Positions 12,180 through 21,748 of a stretch of DNA of 64,000 nucleotides are shown one piece after another. Within the stretch, counting starts at the first letter, position 1, and each line of letters opens with the position of its first letter. Source of the DNA: Tipula vernalis (lineage: Eukaryota; Arthropoda; Insecta; Diptera; Tipulidae); contig OY282558.1 in assembly GCA_958295665.1 (NCBI GenBank), positions 112,272,838 through 112,336,837 of the forward strand, in the 5' to 3' direction. The notes under the pieces were generated by a model. The model was not told the DNA's origin and did no database searches. It worked only from the letters and a program-made list of their open reading frames with translations. The translations under genes and the position numbers were made by a program.

Positions 12180-13040
12180 TAGAAAGAATTCGTCTCACAT
12201 TAACTTAAAATCTCAATTTCTGAAGAGTACAAAGCTGGTGAATAAACTAAGAAAAAAATTAAAACTTGAATTTTAAACTAAAGGGAACTCTAAAATGACT
12301 TGGGTTATATTAAACAAAGTAATTTTTAACAGAAACAAATCAGAGCGAGAGTCTTTTGGTGTTATTTGTGTACACAATCTAAATATTACAAATTCGCAAT
12401 CCATGGCTAAAGCGTTTAATTTTTCACTAATGCTTCCACTTTTCAGCAATCAGTTTATCCGAATTCTATACAACAAATATTCCTCGCTTTACTTCTTATT
12501 TAAAAAACAAAACAATACTTTAGTTTAGCATACATCCAACTACTGTCGATGAAGTTACTGAGATATTAACGTTAATCAATAAAAATGGTGCTACGGTGTT
12601 TGATAATATTTCGTTAAAATTTATTTACTATTGCCAATTTTGACAAACCTCATTAACTGATCAATACAAAATGAAGACTTTCCAGATTTATTAAAAATTG
12701 CCAAAAATTTTCCAATTTTGAAAAATAGTAATAAACTAATCAGTCAAATTAGAGCTATTTCGATTTTAAGTGCTTTATCCAAAATTTATGAATATGAACC
12801 TTTTAAATATTTTAATTTATTTTTGAGGGATCACGCTTTAATCCATGAAAATCAATTTGGATTTGTAAAAAATCATGTACTCAATTTGCTTTTCGCTAAT
12901 GCAATGAATAAAGTGCTTACATCGTTGGATGAAAAATATTTCGTCTCTGTTTTCTTTATTGATATTCAAAAAAAACTTTCGACTGTGTTAATCATACAAT
13001 TCTACCTAAACAAATTATGCAATTTAAATCCAGCTTCCTC
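12180..13040 (+). pseudogene. LINE reverse transcriptase fragment, interrupted by a Tc1 element
   Basis: Plus-strand frames resemble LINE ORF2. A linker at 12295-12528 contains MTWVILNKVIFNRNKSE and ITNSQSMAKAF. The RT follows at about 12690-13030 with PDLLKIAKNFPI, RAISILSALSKIYE (the PIS.LS..SKi.E box), NQFGFVKNH and a damaged palm motif FFIDIQKKLSTV, which in the family reads ID..KAFD.V. Stops and shifts at 12530-12690 and the lost catalytic aspartate show it is dead. It stops exactly where the Tc1 element starts (TA at 13041). The continuation after 14600 is not clearly recognisable. Confidence 0.65.
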
Positions 13041-13042
13041 TA

Positions 13043-14598
13043 CAGAGGAGGCAATATATATAGGGACAACATTTTAATTAAAAAATTGAATATTTAAAAT
13101 AAGAATTCATATTACTTTTTATTCTAGTTTATATACATAAGAAAGGAACTTCAAATAATTATGCCACATTTCGGTTTCGAGTGAACTATTGTCTTTAAAA
13201 AATAAAACAAAAAATTCCTGAAGGCAATATTTATAAGGACAGTTTGCTAATCTGTATTATATCAGCATCTTATTGTTATCCTAATAATTAGTATTACCTC
13301 CTGCTTTTATAATTACTTGTTGGAAGCGACGGGGCATCGAGTTGATATGGTTTTGCCAGCAAACTTTGATCAATATTTTTCCATTCTGTCACAATCGATT
13401 AACGTAGTTGGGTAACCGTTTCATATTGGCGGCCGTTATGGTAAACGCGGTTAGAAAGTAATGCCCAAACGTTTTCCATTGGATTAAGATCTGGACTAAT
13501 CGCAGGCCATTGTAAAACATCAACACCACGTTCTGCAAAAAATGATTTTGTAAGTCGAGCTGAATGTATTGCAGCATTGTCTTGCTGGAATACCCAATAT
13601 TGACCAAGCGTATTATCCCCAAAATCAACTAAAACGTCTTCCAACAGATTTACATACTTAGCAGCATTCAATTTAGTTGATACAAAACAAATTGGAGCAC
13701 GTTCTGTGTAACAAAATGCTCCCCATCAGTCAGCCACCCCCAAAATTTAGTGGTTGGTGAGTAACCCTGTTCTGACGAGTATCCCCCCAATACCATTGCC
13801 AACCATCAGGGCCGTCAAGAGAAAACTTTTCTCATCGCTAAACATGACATTATGCCACTCCTCATCCCAAAATTGGTAAACCTCAGCAAATCTCAACCGA
13901 GCGATTTTATGCCTTGGTAAAAGTCGCGGACGAGCATCTCGTTTCATGTATTTCAGATATTCCGATTCTTTTAAAATTTGCCGAATACGCCTTTTTTTAA
14001 TTGGAAGTTGAAGATACTGCCCTATCTGTGCAGGAGACATTGAATCTTTAACTGCAAGTCTTTTAATCTCTCGTTTGTCACGATCAGTTATGGTTGATTT
14101 ACGGCCACAACGCTTTTTAATGCCATAATTATCTCGTTATGTTACGTAATTATGCACAAGGGTTTTACTTCTACATATTCTGCTAGCAATTTCACGTAAT
14201 GTCAAGTCACTTTCATAAAAAGCATCAATTTTGCCGCGCTCCGCCAAGGTTAATTGTTTTCCTCGTGGCATTTTGTAATTATTACCTACAAAGAATATAT
14301 TAGCCATTTATAAAAATTTCGACCTAATTTGCAATAATAGTATTATGAAACTTTTCACTTCTACCTCAAAATTAAAAAAATTTTTGTTAAATTTCACTTT
14401 TGTCCTTATAATTTTTGCCTTTTAACGTTTGTTTTAAAATCAAAATTTCTAAATGAACTGCACTAGATTGTTCTCTGTTAAGCATATTATATATAAAATA
14501 CAAAAACACAAATAACTGTAAATTTAAAAAATTATACAGGGGTGGATTTAGGTTAAATTTCTAATTACAGTTCGTCCCTATATATATTGCCTCCACTG
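13043..14598 (-). mobile_element. Tc1-type DNA transposon with both ends
   Basis: Both ends match: CAGAGGAGGCAATATATATA at 13043 and, reversed, CAGTGGAGGCAATATATATA ending at 14598. Similarity extends for about 27 bp, and a TA dinucleotide lies on each side (13041-13042 and 14599-14600), as Tc1/mariner elements require. At 1556 bp it has the usual full length for the family. It has inserted into the LINE fragment at 12180-13040. One transposase gene on the minus strand fills it. Confidence 0.92.
13281..14271 (-). pseudogene. Tc1-family transposase, full length but broken
   Basis: ATG at 14271 gives MPRGKQLTLAERGKID, then the paired helix-turn-helix DNA-binding region (LTLREIASRICRS, SPAQIGQYLQLP). 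The catalytic core follows: VMFSDEKSF (first D), [12 protein letters not shown] (second D) and [11 protein letters not shown] (E), with 34 residues between second D and E, so DD34E of the Tc1 type. The C-terminus reads NSMPRRFQQVIIKAGG, ending with TAG at 13283-13281. Frameshifts lie near 14120, 13830 and 13740, and another break near 13400. All three catalytic residues survive, but the reading frame does not. Confidence 0.9.
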
Positions 14599-14600
14599 TA

Positions 14601-14929
14601 TGTTATTGCTTCTGCAAAAAAATATCTATGTAACAATAACTTTCCATCACGCAATTGTTTGATGATATCGGAAAGTGGTTCTTGATAAAAAAAATCAATC
14701 GGAGAGATTTCGCCAATTATCAAGCTAGAAAGTTATAGGGGGTAACCCCAGAAATAAATTTATTCCTATAACCTTCCAAACGGGATTTCAACTCAAATTG
14801 CTAAACACAATTAACGCCATCTTCCCAGATACTTGGGCTCAGTCTTAAACGTTGATTTGTCTCTCTTTTTTGACATAAAGCTTAGTGTCTTTGCTGTTAG
14901 TATTTCTGATTATTTCAGTATGATGTGCA
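14601..14929. other. No gene recognised
   Basis: This is sequence between the Tc1 element and the left arm of the P-type element. It should continue the interrupted LINE, but I cannot recognise it. Confidence 0.4.
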
Positions 14930-15444
14930 GTCAAGAATTCAGCCGCTGCGCAGTTTAAGCTGCATCAAAAATTCGCAAAGCAGGCGGATTGCATTACTAT
15001 AGTTTAACTACTTTTATAATTTTCCGTGATTACGAATAACTGAGAGAAATCAAGTTTTTTATTTTATTTTACCAACAATAATGTATAAAATTCAATTTAA
15101 ATCAAAAATTGGTATTTACAGTTTATGTATCCGCCTTAACGTGACTAAAGACTTTTTTCGGCTTTTTATAGACACAAATATATTAGTGAAAATGGCATTC
15201 ACAAGATTTTTGATTGGTTAATCAGAAACAAAATCAAGAGGCCAATTATTCATAGTATATGTATCCAAAAAAAAGTAGAAATACTATCCCCCCGTACTTT
15301 ACTCCAAGAGTTATATAAAGTGTATAACCCTGAACTAAAATTGAGAACTTACCTTGAGCTTATTATGTTGATAGTTTGGTTTGTACTGAAAAAGTTGGTC
15401 TACTCACCAGATAGCTACGAATAAACGACAAAAATATATTTCCT

Positions 15445-15612
15445 ACTTAATACAGATATTGTCAAGTACGAACGTACTGACTTAGCGAATTATATTCACT
15501 AAATCAAAAAACTCAAGAAAAACCCTCATTTGTGTGAGTTTTTTCATTTAGTGAATATAATTCGCTAAATCAATACGTTCGTATTTGACAGTATCTGTGT
15601 TAAGTAGGAATT
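15445..15612. mobile_element. Palindromic MITE with TTAA at both ends
   Basis: Almost the whole 168 bp folds on itself. CCTACTTAA, CAGATA, CAAGTACGAACGT, TTAGCGAATTATATTCACT and the inner CTCA each have a mirrored partner. TTAA occurs symmetrically near each end, which is the piggyBac-type target. It splits the left arm of the P-type element, whose right arm lacks it. No coding capacity. Confidence 0.75.
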
Positions 15613-16270
15613 GTATTTTTTGTAGTTTGGTCTTTGGTCATAGCACAGAAAACAGAATATATATAAGTAAACCTGCAAATAACATTTTGTTCGTTTTTTG
15701 AATTTATGTTTTATCGTAAAAAACAACAACAAATTTTTAACAAGAGAACAATATTTATGTTATTCTCATTTTTAGTAAAATAAAAAATGAATATAAATGT
15801 GAAGCAGTGTGTGTAAATGTGTAACACTTGGTGGCTTTGCAATATCTTTTGTTATTTATTTTAGTATCTTCTGTTGCTCTGTGATACATATTCATAGGTA
15901 CTCATACTTAGAATATTTACATCATTTAAATTACATAAAAGCTGTTTACCGTCGTATTTTAACGTTTTGACACTGAAAATTATTATATGAGAGTAGTAAT
16001 TTCAGTACAAAAAAATGTCATTCGTAATGATGAAACATAAAAAAAAAGTGTATATGTAATCTGTATACCTATTGTATTGTAGTATAATATACACACACAT
16101 ACATTTTTGAAAATTTTGGAATATATTTTTCTCTGAAATAATGTTTTTATTGATGCGGTTTGTTTTTACAAAAGGTAATTATCCTTTTCTATTTGGATGT
16201 TATTTATCTTGCTTTTGAAATGCTTTCTGGTGCATTTTCCCAGGTGGAAGAAACAAATACAATAATAAAA

Positions 16271-16413
16271 GGGTTTTTTTATAGACAAATATATTAATTG
16301 TTCATGGCAATCCTAATATTTTCGATTTGGTAAATCATTTATTTTTCTGATTTACCAAATCGAAAATATTGGGATTGCCATGAACAATTAATATATTTGT
16401 CTATAAAAAAGCC
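16271..16413. mobile_element. Palindromic MITE sharing its ends with the P-type arms
   Basis: A near-perfect 67-bp arm (16271-16337) is mirrored at 16347-16413 around a 10-bp loop. The arm reads TTTTTATAGACAAATATATT, a variable stretch, then ATGGCAATCC and GATTTGGTAAATCA. This is a diverged version of the piece at 15157-15225 (GGCTTTTTATAGACACAAAT ... TTGATTGGTTAATCAG). It looks like a short foldback derivative of the same family. Confidence 0.75.
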
Positions 16414-16502
16414 GAAAAATTCAATTGATTACAGACAGACAAATTAAATTCTTAATAAATAACAAAAGAGATAATAAATTTTATTAAAATTTGAATTTAT
16501 AA

Positions 16503-17958
16503 AAATAAAGAAAATCCATTCTTTTATGCTAATGAGAAAAAGATATTTGCGTTATTCGACGTCTCATACTTAATCAAATCGATACGTAATAATTTAATAG
16601 ACTTTAATTTTAAAACTGCTGATGGATATGTAAGTTGGAAAGTTATCACTGAATTGTATTCTCGTGACTCCTCAAATTCGACTAGGTTGTGTCCCAAATT
16701 AACACCACAACACATTTCTCCAAATAAATTTGAGAAAATGGGCGTCAGCTATGCAACACAGGTTTTCAGTTGGACTGTTGCCTGCGCAATACGAATTATG
16801 TTTCGTTTTGATCAATTTTCGGATGATGTACAAAATGTTGCTTTGTCGACAGCTGCCTTTATTGAAAAAATGGATAAGGTTTTCGATAATTTAAATAGCA
16901 GACTTCTAAATGATAAAAATAAAAATAAAAGCTCTTTACAGAAAAATAATTCTGTTTATTCAAATTTAATCCAAATGGTTTCTTACATACAAACGATTCA
17001 ACCAGTTAAATGTAAAACGATATATTGTTTAAAAGGATTGATCCAAACAATAAATGGAACTACGCAACGATTAAATGATTTAATGATAAGTAATCCCCAA
17101 ATATTTTTTCTATTGACAGTTAGGCTTAATCAAGATCCTATAGAAAATTTGTTTGGCCTTATTCGACAAAGAAGCGGTGTAGGTAATCGCCGAAATCCAA
17201 CTTTAAAGGAATTTAATGATTTGTTAGGGCAAATTATGTCTATAAAATTTCTAAAAAAATTCAGGTTCTACGAATTGTGACGAGGATGCTGATGAATTAC
17301 TAATAAGGGACTTCTTAATAAATTCAAGTGACTCCTCTTCTACTACGGTTGCTTTAACTACGGATACCTCAGCTGACAACTTAAGTAATATTGAAGAGAA
17401 CCAATCTATTGATATCTCATCTCAACCGGAATATGAAAGTGAAATATTAAATCAAATCGAAACAAGTAACACCGAGCAGTTAAATTTTGATGATTGCTTT
17501 GCAAGATATTACATGGGATATTCAATTTTCAAACGACTTGCAAAACAAAATTGCCAGAGGTGAAAAGATAAATGGATCAAAAATGAAAAAGAAAATTTAA
17601 TAATTAATTCAGAATATTTCATGTTTATGAAAAATTACATAAATGATGAAAATTTTGGATCATTAAGTGCGCCTTCTGAATTATTATTTGAAATTTCTAA
17701 GCCACATATTCATATTTTTGGAAAGATATTTAACGAGCGGCCTTAATCAAAAAATATAAAAAAACTAATTGTTGATGAATGCATTCAGTTTACAAGTGAA
17801 AAGCCTGAATATAAAGATTGGTTTTCTTTAAATAATTCTTGTTCCGAACATAATTTGAAATTTTTAGATTTTCTTGTACCAGTACTTTTAAGAAAGCATA
17901 CCAAATGGTTATATGACAAATTTACAAACAAAACAGTGTTTAGAAAACCAAATAATTA
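16503..17958 (+). pseudogene. P-element-type transposase, C-terminal half
   Basis: The plus-strand frame from about 16507 reads EKKIFALFDVSYLIKSIRNN, then DGYVSWKVITELYSRDSS, KLTPQHISPNKFEKM and YATQVFSWTVA: the middle region of P/THAP9 transposases. The motif LNQDPIENLFGLIRQRSG at about 17125-17180 is the conserved block holding the last catalytic acid. After a shift at about 17265 the downstream part continues with ARYYMGYSIFKRLAK, FGSLSAPSELLFEISK and CSEHNLKFLDFLVPVLLRKH, ending about 17958. The N-terminal THAP zinc finger and first catalytic aspartate are absent; 15700-16500 is non-coding. A frameshift near 17265 and stops at about 17560 and 17745 show it is dead. No ATG starts the preserved part. 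Confidence 0.85.
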
Positions 17959-18005
17959 AGTTTAACTAATTTTGTTAATTTTTATTTAAGTAATAATTTA
18001 AATAA

Positions 18006-18938
18006 TGCCCCTATTATGGTTCTCACATTTGAATCACTCGGCGACTTTACTCGCCAAATTTAAAATTTGATATTATGGTTTCGCAGTGATCTCTGCTGGG
18101 TGCGATAATCCTTATGTGAGTACAATCTACTCAACCACGACTCCAGGTATTTTGTGTTTGGACATAAAATACATTTTACACTCGAGTTTCTTCGTATTGT
18201 TAATTCCAACAATCCATTTGTCACAAACATAAAGCTCCATTAAATTAACTACTTCTTTTATGACCATAGAAATTGTTGGTTGCGTCATACCGATATTAAA
18301 ATAACTTCCAACATTCTGCTGATAACTTCCGATTGCTAAAAACCTAAGAGTAGCGCAACATTTGAGGATCGGTGATACGGACGATGTGCGAACGGCAGGC
18401 AGAAATTTATTACTGAGCTCGTTCAGGAAATGCTGAAATGCTTGCTGGTTTAATCGGAAATTTCTGAAAAACCTAAAATATTAACAGATTCAAATGTTGT
18501 TTATTACAATATATAACTTTATAATTATTTTGATTGTAAGAAACTTACTTGTCATTTGGTAGTGTAAATGGATTGCAATTAGCCACGTTTACGACGTTTT
18601 CCTCTTCAACATCATCAGAAAAAAAAATCAATACTGCTTAGCATGATGATGAACCGACCAACTTATGTTTTACAAGTTTATAAAATAATACGCTTTATTT
18701 TAAAATCACAATAATAATTAAAATTAATAGACACATCAAATCTCAAAACTCAACTGAAATAAACTGTCAAAAATGCAAAGATAAACAGTGCTACCAAATT
18801 AACAACTAAAAACATCACACATTGACAGCGCAAAGCTCTCGCCAAAATAAAAGCGAAAACAATAATACCAAAATTGAACTCGCGTGACTTTCCGAGTCAC
18901 GGCGACTTGTCGGTGAGGTGAGAACCATAATAGGAGTG
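18006..18938 (-). mobile_element. PIF/Harbinger element, internally deleted
   Basis: Ends match as inverted repeats: CCTATTATGGTTCTCAC near 18006-18026 and its reverse GTGAGAACCATAATAGGAG at 18918-18936. Subterminal CTCGGCGAC/GTCGCCG words mirror each other. It contains the first part of a HARBI1-type gene, so most of the catalytic domain is deleted. Flanks read AATAAT and TTAATG; the expected 3-bp TWA target duplication is plausible but ambiguous. It sits inside the P-type element. Confidence 0.8.
18060..18644 (-). pseudogene. HARBI1-type transposase, N-terminal part
   Basis: ATG at 18644 gives MLSSIDFF. A one-base slip in the T run near 18620 then restores SDDVEEENVVNVANCNPFTL. A GT-AG intron (18473-18548, phase 2) joins PND to KFFRNFRLNQQAFQHFLNEL. 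Next come RTSSVSPILKCCATLRFLAI, GSYQQNVGSYFNIGMTQPT and IPGVV. A second shift near 18135 recovers DCTHIRIIAPSRD, with the first catalytic D. The gene then runs straight into the terminal repeat, so the other two catalytic residues are missing. Intron position and helix order fit Harbinger transposases. Confidence 0.8.
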
Positions 18939-19049
18939 TTAATGAACGGAAAATATAATCATAAAAGTTGAATGTTTTTTTTTCTGGAATCGACTGGCCG
19001 GATCTTGCATTTTAGGAGCAGGGCGCTTTTTATTGTACTCTTAAAACAA

Positions 19050-19320
19050 TTTCATATAAAACATATCGAATTTCATCACACTCGGTTAAGGAATAGCGAA
19101 GTTCGATCCTGCTTAGCATTAAATAATCACACTTCCAACACACATGTCAAATTTCACTAAAATCGTTTAAGAAATAGCCAAGTACTATCCTACTTTTCCA
19201 AATTCCAGAACTTCATTTTAAAATCATTTTGCATTCCAATTTCCATAGTATATGTCGAATTCCATCTTAATCAGTTACGAAGTGGCCAAGTTCCTTTCTA
19301 ATTGGCCGTATTACAGAAAT
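19050..19320 (+). repeat. Diverged tandem repeat, about 80-110-bp period
   Basis: Three diverged copies share TATCGAATTTCATC, a purine-rich middle ('TTAAGGAATAGC', 'TTAAGAAATAGCC', 'TTACGAAGTGGCC') and a following AAGT. They start near 19062, 19143 and 19251. The 62-codon frame over 18972-19160 is a by-product. Confidence 0.5.
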
Positions 19321-20306
19321 TCATTTTAATTTTTTAACCAACAGCGATATAAAATTGTCTTGCTTCGCAGATAATCTGACAAACCATAGTTAACATAAAT
19401 TCTAATTGTTTTCAAACGGGTGAAATCGAGTTTTTATTGTAATGAGAAATAATAATAAAAATGTACATGTATGTATGATGTTGCTGTTTATTTAAAAACT
19501 TTATTTTGCCACATTTAACTTCATCAATGCTTCTTCTATTCAAACTGAAAAACAAAATACAGGTATACTTTATATACACAATCCGAACCAATCTGTTTTT
19601 GTTGTTGTTTAAATATTACATGACAAAACCAATAATAATCCGATTTTTTTCGTTTTGGCGTGTGCCTACCATTTCCATTTAAAACATATTCAGTACTAAT
19701 ACATTCTCTTAGAAAATGAATAAAAACAAACAAATAAAGTTAGTCTCTTTTGAGAGCGTAAATTTATATACATTTTCATATAACCCCGAAACGAAATATA
19801 AAACCCCATAGAAACTACACAACACGTTGTTCGTAGGTTTCCATCTGTATATTCTGTTTTCTGTAGTCGTGGCTACCTGATCATTAGACCAACTTTTTCA
19901 GTACGAAACCAAACTACCAACACAATGAGCTCAAGGAAAGTTTTCATTTTTTGTTCAGGGTTATACACTTTATATAACTCTTGATGTAAAGTACGGGGGG
20001 ATTGATATTTCTCCTTTTTTTTGGGTAGATATATTATGAATAATTGGCCTCTTCATTTTGTTTCTAATTAACCAATCGAAAATCTTGTGAATGCCATTTG
20101 TATCTATAAAAAGCCAAAAAAAAAAAATGATTTCATAAATAGACATACTTTTCCTAAATTTCTTAATGTAACTGCGTAAACTGCGCAGCCTTACTTTACA
20201 TGCTACATTTTAATTTGACGGAATACGTAGTATTGGCTGTAAATCTTAATTTTTAACCGAATTGCTTCAAAAACTACCCAGCGACTGAATTCTTGACCGC
20301 ACGGCA

Positions 20307-21580
20307 ATTCTAATAATTTCTAGTCTGAAAAGTGTGTTTTTCATTATAAGTACAGATGGTTTAATTTTTCGCATACACGAACTAGTCTATTGTACTATAT
20401 GGTAAACGATACGTTTTTACCATTTTAAAATTATTGTGGTGGAACTAACAGATGAAGCTATAAGGAATATTGTATAGATGTCCTTGCAGGGTTAACGAGG
20501 CTATTGATGCGATCTGGAGAAACAATTGATATATCAAATTATGTAAACTCAAAATTTGAAACAGGAAAATCAAAATTTTAAGTTTCAGACATCGTTGCGC
20601 AAAGTGGTCCAATATGCTAACAGGAGTTCTCGCTTTTATTGTGTGAATTACAAATAAAAAAACACTTTATGTTTTGAAAAAAGTTTCAATTCTTTAATTT
20701 AAATGAGAGTTGGCAGCCCCAGATTCTTAGGTTCAAACACATTAAAATAATTAAAACAAATCTCAGTTTCTTGTTCTTTATTGAGTAATCGATTTTCTGT
20801 AAAATCAACTTTACTTAAACCGGCAGTTAGGTCGAATAACTAATAAATCCGTTTCCGGAAAGAAGTTTTTAGGCAGCAAATTTTGTTGGTCTAAATTTCT
20901 TTCTATTTGAAATCTCGAAAGTTAACGAATCTATTCCTAAAATAATTATTTCATTAAATGATCATTAAAAAATGTACAAAATACCTTTAAATGTAACTCA
21001 CACATAGTGCCTAAAATACAGATTTTTTATCTTATGCTATTTGCACGATAAATCAAACACAGTAACAGTTTTAGTAGAGACTTATTATGTATCTCACTTC
21101 GACTTCAAACTCGAAACGACCATATAACTATATAGTGCCCGTACTCATAATAATTATGTATATACGCCCAAACTGTTGAAATAGTGCAAAAGCAACTTAT
21201 AAATTTCTTCTTACTATTTGGCGGTCAAATAAATATTCACTTCACACCAAATAATTAAACCAAAGCAATATAATTTGCAGACGACCAGAAATTTGAGGTC
21301 GGGTTGTGACGTTATAAAAATCTCGATAATTTTTAACAAGGCCAATATAATACTAATAGCAAAGACCAACTGTTCCCGAACAGAAATGTTTGTTATACCC
21401 TTATATAACTGACGAAAGTTACAATTGTAAACAATATAATAATGGCAGTTAGGCTTTCGTTATAATCAATATATTTTAAAAAAAAAATTGTTTAATATTA
21501 AGTAAATCGCTGCAATTTTTTTAATTCACACAATACTCGGCTTAGGATTTTCCGTCCATGTTACAAAGAAAATTATTTAC
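20307..21580. other. Intron sequence without recognised features
   Basis: AT-rich, intronic if the dpr model is right. I searched the minus strand for the next Ig exon (expected to continue after the second cysteine) and did not find it here or further left. Confidence 0.5.
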
Positions 21581-21748
21581 CTGACATTCATACATTCCAT
21601 GATCACGCCTTTGCACAAATTTAATTTGCAGCGTCCACATATTTGAACCCGGCGTATGAAGTATCGCAAATCGTTCATCACTGGTATATAAATGTGCACC
21701 AGATGATAATATGTGCCAATCTCTTCGTCGTATCCACGATATTTGATT
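21581..21748 (-). CDS. dpr-family Ig-domain protein, exon with Ig1 core
   Basis: A 168-nt minus-strand exon, 56 codons. It is bounded by a 3' splice site with a T-rich tract and TTGCAG (21749-21754), and by the donor CAG|GTAAAT (21580). Both junctions are phase 0. It encodes ISWIRRRDWHILSSGAHLYT, SDERFAILHTPG, WTLQIKFVQRRDHGMYECQ. The W of strand C, the WTLQIK strand, the D.G.YEC motif and the RRD.HIL signature are diagnostic of Dpr proteins. These are GPI- or membrane-anchored two-Ig proteins that bind DIP partners at neuronal contacts. The partner cysteine is in the exon at 59809-59898. Downstream exons are not in the window. The paralogue number is not assigned. This is the most conserved coding sequence in the window. 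Confidence 0.93.

Larger units (their letters stand above)
14930..20306 (+). mobile_element. P-superfamily element with long inverted arms (Galileo-like), invaded and truncated
   Basis: Two long diverged inverted arms (about 14930-15694 and 19822-20306) enclose a P-type transposase fragment. Matching words, in mirrored order, are GTCAAGAATTCAG, GGCTTTTTATAGA, GGCATTCACAAGATTTT, GAAAAAGTTGGTCTA and CAGAAAACAGAATAT. Known: canonical P elements have 31-bp ends, while the P-superfamily Galileo has arms of several hundred bp. The exact outer ends and target duplication could not be fixed. Two MITEs (15445-15612 and 16271-16413) and a Harbinger element (18006-18938) sit inside. Confidence 0.55.
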
